This document shows, piece by piece, positions 1 through 5,659 of a stretch of 5,659 bases of DNA. Location: NCBI GenBank assembly GCA_035630195.1, contig DASQLD010000341.1, positions 1-5,659 of the forward strand. Direction: 5' to 3'. The stretch's first letter is position 1. Each line of letters starts with the position of its first letter. This DNA comes from DASQDN01 sp035630195. GTDB lineage: Bacteria > Acidobacteriota > Terriglobia > Bryobacterales > Bryobacteraceae. Position numbers and translations under genes: made by a program. The notes below the pieces were generated by a model. The model saw only the letters and a list, made by a program, of their open reading frames with translations, made no database searches and was not told the DNA's origin.

Positions 1-413
1 AAACCGATGACGAGTGTATGACCGAACTAAGATGGATTTATGACCGCCGCACGATCGAAGAAGCACGCCAAAATCTGGCAGCTTGGCTGAAGAAATGGGG
101 CAAACGCTACCAAAAGCTTTGTGACTGGGTGGAAGCAAACATCGAAGAAACCCTCACGTTCTACCGTTTGCCACGGCAGCAACATAAAAACATGAAGTCG
201 ACGTACCTGTTCGAGCAACTGAATGATGAGATCAAAGGTCGCACTCTGGTCGTGCGAATCTTTCCGAACACCGCCAGCTGCCTTCGGCTCGTCCGGGCAC
301 TCACGGTCGAGATACATGAGAACTGGATCGAGGTGATCCGGTACTTGAACATGGAATATCTAAAAGAGCACGAGAAAGAGCAGTTAAAGGCGCGGCCGCG
401 GCACGAAAGATAG
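1..413 (+). CDS. IS256/Mutator-family transposase, C-terminal part (5' end outside window)
   Basis: This is the end of a DDE transposase that would cut and join the ends of its own insertion sequence. The frame is open to the left edge (codons from base 3 read TDDEC before the first Met at 18), so the gene begins upstream and the Met at 18 is internal. Seen in the sequence: ELRWIYDRR, the run NIEETLTFYRLPRQQHK, then a FEQLNDEIKGRT segment and VVRIFPN...CLRLVRAL...ENW...RYLNM, which together are the typical tail of IS256-family transposases. Glu66 (counted from the Met at 18), in FEQLN, sits where the family has its third catalytic acidic residue. Compared with the remembered family pattern (N-x-LERLNEEIKRRT), this copy has changes around that Glu (STYLFEQLNDEIKGRT), which may mean divergence or decay; this is inference. 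The stop is at 411-413. The D-D residues cannot be seen, so activity cannot be judged. Confidence 0.93.
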   Translation, partial: TDDECMTELRWIYDRRTIEEARQNLAAWLKKWGKRYQKLCDWVEANIEETLTFYRLPRQQHKNMKSTYLFEQLNDEIKGRTLVVRIFPNTASCLRLVRALTVEIHENWIEVIRYLNMEYLKEHEKEQLKARPRHER

Positions 414-531
414 CCCGTGATCTGGGAGTAATCAGGAAACAACGAGCAGAGAGGGCTGGTAAACTTTGGCGACATTTCGCGAGTGATGCGATATCTTATC
501 AGCAGGCGCTGTTGCCCTGCCGGCGGCCCAA

Positions 532-558
532 CCTGCCCTATGTTAATACTGGGGCAGG
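532..558. repeat. Inverted repeat, 7-bp perfect arms
   Basis: CCTGCCC at 532-538 is the exact reverse complement of GGGCAGG at 552-558. A T-G wobble and an A-T pair extend the stem inward to 9 pairs, leaving a 9-base loop (541-549). Neither side is followed by a T run, so it is not a convincing intrinsic terminator. It lies about 120 bases after the transposase stop, so it could be part of an element end or simply a hairpin. Confidence 0.45.
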
Positions 559-580
559 CGTGAAAATGGCCAGGATAACC

Positions 581-596
581 ATTCGCTATTGCGAAT
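581..596. repeat. Inverted repeat, 6-bp perfect arms
   Basis: ATTCGC (581-586) and GCGAAT (591-596) are perfect inverse complements around a TATT loop. This short palindrome lies 23 bases after the 532-558 hairpin and 27 bases before the weak frame at 623. A six-base arm can easily arise by chance. It could be a protein-binding palindrome, but no factor can be named. Confidence 0.3.
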
Positions 597-622
597 ATTG
601 AGTATCAGGACTTCTCGCCGTC

Positions 623-805
623 GTGTGGCGGCGGCTTCGTCGTGAGATGCGGACCGATGTAGAGATGGTTCGGGACGGCTACGGGGAATTCAAGTTCCTC
701 GTGAACGGGGAGACAGCGACCGATCGCGGCGCTGCAGCGTTTCTCGGTGTGCTGCCCTCGGGACCGAAGACTCTGGCGACCATAAGGGCAAAGCTATCTC
801 CGTAG
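623..805 (+). CDS. Weak 60-codon frame, hypothetical or gene remnant
   Basis: A GTG-started frame of 60 codons, bounded upstream by an in-frame TGA at 599-601 and ending in TAG at 803-805. No clear Shine-Dalgarno sequence precedes it. The product has a protein-like stretch, DVEMVRDGYGEFKFLVNGE, followed by AFLGVLPSGPKTLATIRAKL. The order 'DVE-V-x-G-x-G-EF-x-V-NGE ... LPS ... IRAKL' loosely recalls the C-terminal half of small thioredoxin-like Rdx/SelW-type proteins, but the N-terminal half with the CxxC or CxxU motif is absent. That likeness is from memory and weak. It may be a truncated relic, a small unknown protein, or a chance frame in GC-rich DNA. Confidence 0.22.
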   Translation: MWRRLRREMRTDVEMVRDGYGEFKFLVNGETATDRGAAAFLGVLPSGPKTLATIRAKLSP

Positions 806-1120
806 TCACCGACGTCTCGTATCACGATGACGATCCCTCAGAACTCGGCGGCGGCTTATCGTACCTCGATGTGAACCCATTCTCCTTGCTCGCGTCACGC
901 ACGCGAAGCGTCCGGCAGCGGCGGTGGCTTCATTGCGCCCCGAAGGATTCGTTCGTTTACAGTAGGCGACTGCGGAGGAGCTAGAATCGCATGATGACGG
1001 GGTCAATAGAACCAATAAAAGGTCAGCCCCAGCGGAGGCGGGAGCATGATGAGGTAATCGCGATCAACTTCGGGCATAATAAATCCCAAACAGTCCGGCA
1101 GCGACCAGAAGGTGCATTAT

Positions 1121-1146
1121 ATGCAGCACTGTGTGCGGTGCTGCAT
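1121..1146. repeat. Inverted repeat, 9-bp perfect arms
   Basis: ATGCAGCAC (1121-1129) is the exact reverse complement of GTGCTGCAT (1138-1146), with an 8-base loop TGTGTGCG. It is the strongest hairpin in the gene-poor stretch and lies about 200 bases upstream of the epimerase start. No T tract follows on either strand, so it does not look like a standard Rho-independent terminator. It could be an operator-like dyad or a structured RNA element; the function is unknown. Confidence 0.45.
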
Positions 1147-1344
1147 CCACTCCGACGAGCGCTGCGTGTTGCCGACGCAAATCAAATAAGTCCCTGCAGT
1201 CAGCGCGAGCGCGCCACGATGCCTGTTCCTGTATGCTTCATACGCGCAGGATGTCTTTCAGCCCGTGCCACATCCGGAGTCGTCTGACGAGGGTACCATC
1301 TGAGGCGCCGCGATCTGTCCGCGGTTTGGAGTATTACCAGTGCT

Positions 1345-2418
1345 ATGCTTCACAGCAGTGTGGGAAAAGCTTTAGTTACCGGTTCGGCGGGCCTGATCGG
1401 CTCGGCCTGCGTACGCACTCTCGCCTCTGAAGACTGGGATGTGATCGGTCTTGATAATGACATGCGACACAGATTCTTCGGCCCGGAAGCAAGTACCGCG
1501 CCGGTTCTCCGGTCGCTGCTCCGGGACGTACCGCGTTACCGTCACAGAGATGTGGATATCCGGGACCGGCAGCTGGTTCGCGATGTGATCGCTGCAGAGC
1601 GTCCTGACTTTGTGATCCATACCGCAGCTCAGCCGTCGCACGATAAGGCGGCCTCGATTCCGTACGACGATTTTGACGTGAACGCCGGCGGCACGCTGAA
1701 TCTGCTGGTCGCCATGCGGGATTACTGCAGGGCGTCGCCGTTCGCTTTTTTGAGTACGAACAAGGTTTATGGTGACCGGCCGAATACACTGCCAATCGTC
1801 GAACTGGAAACGCGCTATGACTATGTCGGCCTGGATGGCGTGGACGAGTCAATGCCCATTGATAACACGCTGCACTCCCTGTTCGGCGCCTCGAAACTCG
1901 CAGCAGACATTCTTTGTCAGGAGTTCGGTCGGTACTTCGATATGCCTGTCGGTGTGTTCCGAGCCGGCTGCCTCACAGGGCCGCAGCATGCCGCGGTGGA
2001 ACTGCACGGCTACCTCGCCTATATCGTCAATTGCGCGGTCAGGGGTACCCCGTACACAATATACGGGTACAAGGGCAAGCAGGTCCGGGATCAGCTTCAT
2101 TCGTTGGATGTTGCGCAGCTGATGCTGGAGTTCTACCGCCGACCGCGCCGAGGTGAAGTGTACAACATAGGCGGGGGACGGGCCAACAGCACATCGATCC
2201 TCGAGACCATCTCGATGCTGGAGGATATGGGACTGGGCGTACGTTACGAGGTCTCTGACGCAGCTCGGATCGGCGATCATATTTGCTATATCTCCGACCT
2301 TCGAAAAGTTTGGGACCATTTTCCCGGATGGCACATCACTTACGACCTGCGCCGAATTGTCTTCGATATCGTGGACAACGCGCTCCAACAACAGAACGCG
2401 TCGCTCTCGCCTTCATGA
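1345..2418 (+). CDS. NAD-dependent epimerase/dehydratase, CDP-paratose/tyvelose 2-epimerase-like
   Basis: A 357-residue extended short-chain dehydrogenase that most likely alters a nucleotide-activated sugar in the cytoplasm for surface glycan synthesis. Visible features: the Rossmann loop VTGSAGLIGSA (11-21, Gly13/Gly16/Gly19); Asp37 at the end of strand 2, which favours NAD over NADP; DVDIRD (69-74); HTAAQPSHD (92-100); LSTNKVYGD (136-144); HSLFGASKLAAD (177-188); FRAGCLTGPQH (205-215); GYKGKQVRDQLHSLDVA (241-257); YNIGG (273-277); and RIGDH (308-312). These match CDP-paratose/tyvelose 2-epimerase-like proteins, and the length is normal for them. Odd: the active-site Tyr of YxxxK is Phe180, with Lys184 kept; I recall this SLFGASK form in related epimerase-like proteins. 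The ATG at 1345 follows an in-frame stop at 1285-1287 and a rather distant GGAG (1328-1331). A GTG at 1360 is an alternative. The substrate is not certain; other NDP-sugar epimerases or 4,6-dehydratase relatives are possible. Confidence 0.9.
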   Translation: MLHSSVGKALVTGSAGLIGSACVRTLASEDWDVIGLDNDMRHRFFGPEASTAPVLRSLLRDVPRYRHRDVDIRDRQLVRDVIAAERPDFVIHTAAQPSHDKAASIPYDDFDVNAGGTLNLLVAMRDYCRASPFAFLSTNKVYGDRPNTLPIVELETRYDYVGLDGVDESMPIDNTLHSLFGASKLAADILCQEFGRYFDMPVGVFRAGCLTGPQHAAVELHGYLAYIVNCAVRGTPYTIYGYKGKQVRDQLHSLDVAQLMLEFYRRPRRGEVYNIGGGRANSTSILETISMLEDMGLGVRYEVSDAARIGDHICYISDLRKVWDHFPGWHITYDLRRIVFDIVDNALQQQNASLSPS

Positions 2419-2435
2419 GAGATTGCTGCGAATTA

Positions 2436-4073
2436 TCAGGGTCTTCCGGAGCCCGGACGATCGAGCAACCGCGACCCGAACCGAGTCTGTCTGGCCAGCC
2501 GTGCGAGCACGCGCCAATAACCGCCCCCGACTCTCGCAAGCCGAAACGAAGACGTGCCCATGTCTATCGTCCGGTCAATCCAGGAGATGGCAACCTCCCG
2601 CACCGAGTAGCCCATCAGCAACGGCTGCAGGCCTGTTTCGGCATTCACAGCAAAGCCAGGTTCCTGCAGGCGCAGATTATCCACCACCTCACGGCGCATT
2701 ATCTTTAGGTTGTTCGTGACGTCCCGGAACTTCCGCCGCAGCACGATGTTCGCGATGAGATGGAAACCACGGTTCGCGATGATCTTCTGGAGTGGGTAAT
2801 TGAGCAGGACACTGTGGCGGGAGAAGCGACTGCCGACGGCCACGTCGTAGCCGGCGACCGCGGCGTCAAACAGATCACGGAACTCCGGCAGCAGGTGAGT
2901 AAAGTCGCAGTCCATAGACAGAACCCAGGGTGCAGTGGTGGCGCGGAATCCATCCGATATAGCACGGCCAACCCCGTTCGGTGGCTTGCGAATTACAGGC
3001 GTGACCTGTGCCATCTCCCGCGCGAGTTGCAGGATGACGTCAGCTGTGCGGTCGCTGCTATTGTCATCAACGAGGACCAGCTCACGGATGTAGTCTCCGT
3101 AAAGGTCCATGAGGGCGGCAACGAGAGGGCGGACATTCATCTCCTCGTTGTGGCAGGGGACGACGACGGAGACGGCGTTCACAAGGCATGCATGTTCGCA
3201 CATCGCGCCGCGTACCGCGAGCCTGCGTTTCTCGCCGGGCTTTCGACCATGGATCAGAACGGTGCCGGCGAGGCTGCGGATACCCGGAGTGTTTTCGAGA
3301 ATGATCGAGAGATTCCGTAGCAGCCAGACGAGCCTGCGAGTAAGCGGCCTGTACACGAAATCGTTGTAGACAGCGAGGATTCCGACGAACCCGACCTGCG
3401 ACATCAACTCGTATAGCCGGTATCGCGACAGCAGGCGCCGCGGATCCTTCTTCCGCAGCAGCGACCCGGCGAGCCTTCCGACGCGGAGCACGACGTTCCA
3501 CGGATTGCTCTCGAAGAGCATGAGTTGCCCACCGGGTTCAAGAAGGTCGAACGCATTTCGAAGGAACGACGCGCAGCTACGGCCGTCGAGAAGATCGGCC
3601 GTAACGATACAGTCGAATCTTCGTCCAGCAAGGGGATCCGGCCAGGATTGCGCGTGGATGTGCTCGACCCCGGCGGGCATCGCACGAGGTCGTTCGTCGC
3701 TACTGAAGGTGATGGCGGTTATTGGGTTCTCTCCACGCGTCACCGCGTACAGTTGTCGCGTGAAATAGCCCGCTCCGGCCCCGATCTCAAGGATAGTTTG
3801 GCCAGGAAGAAGGTGCATGGAGTGGCGGAGAGACTGTGCTCGCCAGAGCATGCGTTCCTCGACAATAGGATCGCGGTGGAGGCTGTAATTGTCCCGGAAA
3901 GACTCCCGTGCCCGCAGGACCCGGATTGAATCGCTCGACGCAGTAGCTGCTGCCATATGATTGGCCAGCGCAGCGCGCTGGTCGCCAACGTCAAGAGTAG
4001 CAAACGAGCCTGTTGCCGGCTCTATTCGTATGTGACAATGAACGCAACTTCCATTTAGGATCCGGAACAACAC
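2436..4073 (-). CDS. Bifunctional SAM-dependent methyltransferase / GT2 glycosyltransferase fusion
   Basis: A 545-residue two-domain protein. Residues about 55-275 form a class I methyltransferase: ESFRDNY...RDPIVEERMLWRAQ (57-80), SAM-binding loop LEIGAGAGYF (95-104), FDCIVTADLLD (153-163) and LLEPGGQLMLFE (177-188). Residues about 298-540 form a GT2 enzyme like dolichyl/polyprenyl-phosphate sugar synthases: VSVVVPCHNEE (301-311), LVLVDDNSSDRT (332-343), MDCDFTH (387-393, DxD-type Asp388/Asp390), VGSRF (413-417), RGFHLIANIVLRRKFRDVTN (435-454) and FAVNAETGLQPLLMGYSV (474-491). No membrane segments follow the GT2 domain, so it is probably a soluble or membrane-associated inner-face enzyme. 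The likely role is transfer of a sugar to polyprenyl phosphate plus methylation of a related sugar or lipid. The methyltransferase lacks the usual acidic residue after strand 2 (AITFSSD). The GTG start at 4073 has no Shine-Dalgarno sequence; Met40 (3956) is an alternative start, and the first 39 residues have no recognisable features. Confidence 0.9.
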   Translation of the reverse strand: MLFRILNGSCVHCHIRIEPATGSFATLDVGDQRAALANHMAAATASSDSIRVLRARESFRDNYSLHRDPIVEERMLWRAQSLRHSMHLLPGQTILEIGAGAGYFTRQLYAVTRGENPITAITFSSDERPRAMPAGVEHIHAQSWPDPLAGRRFDCIVTADLLDGRSCASFLRNAFDLLEPGGQLMLFESNPWNVVLRVGRLAGSLLRKKDPRRLLSRYRLYELMSQVGFVGILAVYNDFVYRPLTRRLVWLLRNLSIILENTPGIRSLAGTVLIHGRKPGEKRRLAVRGAMCEHACLVNAVSVVVPCHNEEMNVRPLVAALMDLYGDYIRELVLVDDNSSDRTADVILQLAREMAQVTPVIRKPPNGVGRAISDGFRATTAPWVLSMDCDFTHLLPEFRDLFDAAVAGYDVAVGSRFSRHSVLLNYPLQKIIANRGFHLIANIVLRRKFRDVTNNLKIMRREVVDNLRLQEPGFAVNAETGLQPLLMGYSVREVAISWIDRTIDMGTSSFRLARVGGGYWRVLARLARQTRFGSRLLDRPGSGRP

Positions 4074-4124
4074 AGATGACTGCCAGCCCCGCTCTCGACG
4101 AAAGGCGCTACAGGAGCATATGAA
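3957..4124. promoter_or_regulatory. Divergent start region between the fusion gene and the membrane protein
   Basis: The two genes are transcribed away from each other, so their promoters should lie here: about 50 bases if the fusion starts at GTG 4073, 168 bases if it starts at Met40. A TTGCCG (4013-4018) followed by weakly AT-rich bases (4034-4041) is the only partial plus-strand promoter match, and it is poor. The 51-base gap left by the 4073 start is tight for two promoters, which mildly supports the downstream Met40 start. Confidence 0.35.
4112..4116 (+). promoter_or_regulatory. Shine-Dalgarno sequence fixing a TTG start
   Basis: AGGAG lies 8 bases before TTG at 4125, the ideal spacing. 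An ATG at 4120 is closer (3 bases after AGGAG) but opens only ATG-AAT-TGA, in a different frame from the membrane protein. The long frame has an in-frame stop at 4077-4079, so TTG 4125 is the best start for it. Confidence 0.7.
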
Positions 4125-5659
4125 TTGAACGCCACAACCGCCAACGGAAGGCCGAAGCCGTCGCTGACGGCGAACGCCACGTGGGCATTCGTCTGGTCCG
4201 TGTGGTTGCTTCTACTCGCAGCAGATCTGTGGGCCGTAGGCACCACATCCCGAAACGTGCCGATCGGCGAAGACTGGTTTGTTGTGAGCGCGTTCACAGG
4301 CAATCAGCCGAACTTCTCGTCCTGGCTCTGGTCACAAAACAACGAACATCGTGTACCCCTGCCCAGGCTCATCATGGTCGCTGTGCTGCGACTCACGCAT
4401 GGCGAACTCCGATCGGTTCAGGTGCTCAACATTCTGCTGATTGCAGCAGTGGCTGCGGCATTCATCCGAAAGGCGGTGTCGCTTCGCGACGGCCGGTATG
4501 CGTTCGCCGATGCTGTGTTTCCGCTGGTTGCGCTGCATTTCGGCCATTCAGAGAACATGCTGTGGGCATGGCAGATCACCTTCGTCTCCTCGTTTGTTCT
4601 GATTTCGATCATTCTTCTCCAGATGGTCGGAAAGACCGGGCTGCGTAGTCCGCGCGCCGCGCTAATTGGAGGCGGGGCGCTGGTTCTGTTGCCCCTGACA
4701 GGGGCAACCGGGCTTCTCTTCGTACCCTTGCTCAACTGCTGGTTCATCGTGTTAGGACTCATGCAGACGCGCAGAGGTGGTGATGAAAGGCGTGCGGGCT
4801 TCATTTTACTCTCCTCAGGAGCCCTGACGCTGCTGGTGTCGCTAATCTACTTCGTGGGCTACGAAGTCCCGCCACTCGTGGCAACCCGGCTTCCGTTCGC
4901 GAAAGCCGTGTGGTCAGCTGCGCTCGTCGCATCTTTTGGATTCGGACCGGCCGCTCGAGTTCTGGATGTGGTGACGGTACCGCTGGCGGTCCTGCTCATG
5001 ATTGGTACGAGTGCGCTTCTGATCCAGCGGCTCAGGACATCGCACGGGCGAGACAGGCAGAACACGGTGGGATTAGCAGTGTTCTTTGCGGCGTCCGCGG
5101 GCTACCTTCTCGCGTTGGGGTACACGAGGGGAAGCACCGCGATCTTCGCTTTTCACTTGTGGCCGTTGCGGTATGCATTGATGGCCGCACCAATGATGTA
5201 CTGCTGCCAATTCATCTGGAACCTCGGCGGGAAGAGGGCCGAACGCGTCGGGCTTGGGGTGGTTACGGTCGCCCTGCTGGTACTGGTTCCGTTCAACACT
5301 GTAGAGGGTCGCATCTGGTCGAACTGGTTCCGTGAAGGAGCAGATAAATTGCTCGCCGATATCCACCGAGGCGTCACGCCTTCCGAACTGGCCGCCGCCC
5401 ACAGAGGTTTTATTCCCACTTGGCTGGACCGAGCCGAGCCAGTTCGATACCTGCAGATGCTTAAGAATGCGGGTGTGAAACCTTATCATCAGCTTCGTGC
5501 GGAACCAGCGAGGGTTGTTGAATCTCTAAATACGAAGGCTCTGAGTCCGTCCGCCGACTGGGTTTGGGTTGACTTCACGTATTCCGCCGCCGGTGCGACT
5601 GAGGCCGCACTCCTCTGGGGCGTGGATGGCTGGCAGAATCTGCCGAAGGAAGTCCGGCC
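4125..5659 (+). CDS. Large polytopic membrane protein, GT-C-like (3' end outside window)
   Basis: At least 511 codons run from TTG at 4125 to the right edge with no stop. The N-terminus is a short polar cytoplasmic tail, then a first membrane segment (about 20-38), a loop with GEDW (49-52 region: Gly48-Glu49-Asp50-Trp51) and a WLWSQNNEHRVPLPRL motif (67-82 region), then membrane segments near 99-116, 127-138, 150-167, 178-213 (probably two), 225-246, 283-301, 314-332, 340-360 and 373-390. A soluble part follows from about 395 (IHRGVTPSELAAAHRGF, RYLQMLKNAGVKP) and is cut by the window end. An acidic motif in the first outer loop of a roughly ten-span protein is typical of GT-C glycosyltransferases, which use polyprenyl-phosphate sugars on the outer membrane face. 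I recall the W-x-W-S-Q-x-N-E-H-R-x-P-L pattern in uncharacterised membrane proteins, but no member with a known function. It diverges from the methyltransferase/GT2 gene, which fits a donor-and-user pair (inference). A transporter or other envelope protein is the alternative. Confidence 0.82.
   Translation, partial: MNATTANGRPKPSLTANATWAFVWSVWLLLLAADLWAVGTTSRNVPIGEDWFVVSAFTGNQPNFSSWLWSQNNEHRVPLPRLIMVAVLRLTHGELRSVQVLNILLIAAVAAAFIRKAVSLRDGRYAFADAVFPLVALHFGHSENMLWAWQITFVSSFVLISIILLQMVGKTGLRSPRAALIGGGALVLLPLTGATGLLFVPLLNCWFIVLGLMQTRRGGDERRAGFILLSSGALTLLVSLIYFVGYEVPPLVATRLPFAKAVWSAALVASFGFGPAARVLDVVTVPLAVLLMIGTSALLIQRLRTSHGRDRQNTVGLAVFFAASAGYLLALGYTRGSTAIFAFHLWPLRYALMAAPMMYCCQFIWNLGGKRAERVGLGVVTVALLVLVPFNTVEGRIWSNWFREGADKLLADIHRGVTPSELAAAHRGFIPTWLDRAEPVRYLQMLKNAGVKPYHQLRAEPARVVESLNTKALSPSADWVWVDFTYSAAGATEAALLWGVDGWQNLPKEVR

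Larger units (their letters stand above)
414..1344. other. Gene-poor stretch between the transposase and the epimerase
   Basis: About 930 bases without a convincing gene. The first 60-70 bases should include the untranslated tail and right terminal repeat of the IS256-type element. The segment 451-480 (containing GGTAAACTTTGGCGACATTT at 458-477) is the most likely place, but the left end is outside the window, so no repeat match can be made. The rest holds one weak 60-codon frame (623-805), short frames on both strands without recognisable motifs, and three perfect inverted repeats (532-558, 581-596, 1121-1146). No tRNA, rRNA or clustered repeats were seen. The pattern fits transposon-edge debris plus the upstream region of the epimerase gene. 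Confidence 0.6.

Noticed and set aside
646..984. A plus-strand frame without an early start codon, containing VTDVSYHDDD
   Set aside because: It has no ATG, no Shine-Dalgarno sequence and no known motif; long open frames are common by chance in GC-rich DNA.
909..1104. An 11-base direct repeat (GTCCGGCAGCG) near 909 and 1094
   Set aside because: Only two copies and no flanking similarity; probably coincidence.
1064..1237. A minus-strand frame with a hydrophobic stretch (HLLVAAGLFGIYYARS)
   Set aside because: Only about 57 codons between stops, with no good start or family match; it could be a decayed membrane-protein relic, but the support is too weak to list.
1308..1324. Small hairpin (CCGCG/CGCGG) just before the epimerase ribosome site
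   Set aside because: Five-base GC arms are expected by chance, and no anti-terminator or riboswitch pattern surrounds it.
991..1430. Two overlapping plus-strand frames upstream of the epimerase (991-1287 and 1131-1430)
   Set aside because: Their products are rich in Arg, Ser and Cys without domain character, and the second overlaps the epimerase start out of frame.
1849..2391. A 180-codon minus-strand open frame
   Set aside because: It lies antisense to the epimerase, which has clear family motifs, and its own product shows no recognisable domain.
2760..3320. A 186-codon plus-strand open frame
   Set aside because: It is antisense to the GT2 half of the fusion gene, and the product has no recognisable motif.
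3525..3929. A 134-codon plus-strand open frame
   Set aside because: It is antisense to the methyltransferase domain; the minus strand explains the coding signal.
4181..4648. A 155-codon plus-strand open frame
   Set aside because: It is out of frame with the membrane protein, which runs open from 4125 to the window end with regular hydrophobic segments.

Overview
The window is about 5.7 kb of moderately GC-rich bacterial DNA. It holds the tail of an insertion-sequence transposase, roughly 0.9 kb with no convincing gene, and then three genes of cell-surface glycan type. Codon use favours G or C at third positions, and one gene starts at TTG behind a good AGGAG Shine-Dalgarno sequence. The protein types suggest a Gram-negative or related environmental bacterium such as a proteobacterium, acidobacterium or planctomycete. 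The sequence alone does not fix the phylum.

Left part (1-1344): bases 1-413 encode the C-terminal end of an IS256/Mutator-family transposase whose upstream part lies outside the window. From 414 to 1344 there is only a weak 60-codon reading frame and three short perfect inverted repeats. This stretch looks like the edge of an insertion element followed by intergenic or decayed sequence.

Right part (1345-5659): a plus-strand NAD-dependent epimerase/dehydratase (1345-2418) resembles CDP-paratose/tyvelose 2-epimerases. It converges, with a 17-bp gap, on a minus-strand gene (2436-4073) that fuses a SAM-dependent methyltransferase to a GT2 glycosyltransferase of the dolichyl/polyprenyl-phosphate sugar synthase type. 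Diverging from that gene is a large multi-spanning membrane protein (4125 to beyond the right edge). It has a GT-C-like layout: an acidic Gly-Glu-Asp-Trp motif after the first membrane segment, about ten membrane segments, and a soluble C-terminal part.

Working hypothesis (inference): the epimerase tailors a nucleotide sugar, the GT2 half of the fusion moves a sugar onto a polyprenyl phosphate at the inner membrane face, the methyltransferase half modifies a sugar or lipid intermediate, and the membrane protein uses the lipid-linked sugar on the outer face. The most unusual points are the two-enzyme fusion, a Phe where the epimerase's catalytic Tyr is expected, and a two-codon ATG-AAT-TGA reading frame sitting on the TTG start of the membrane protein.
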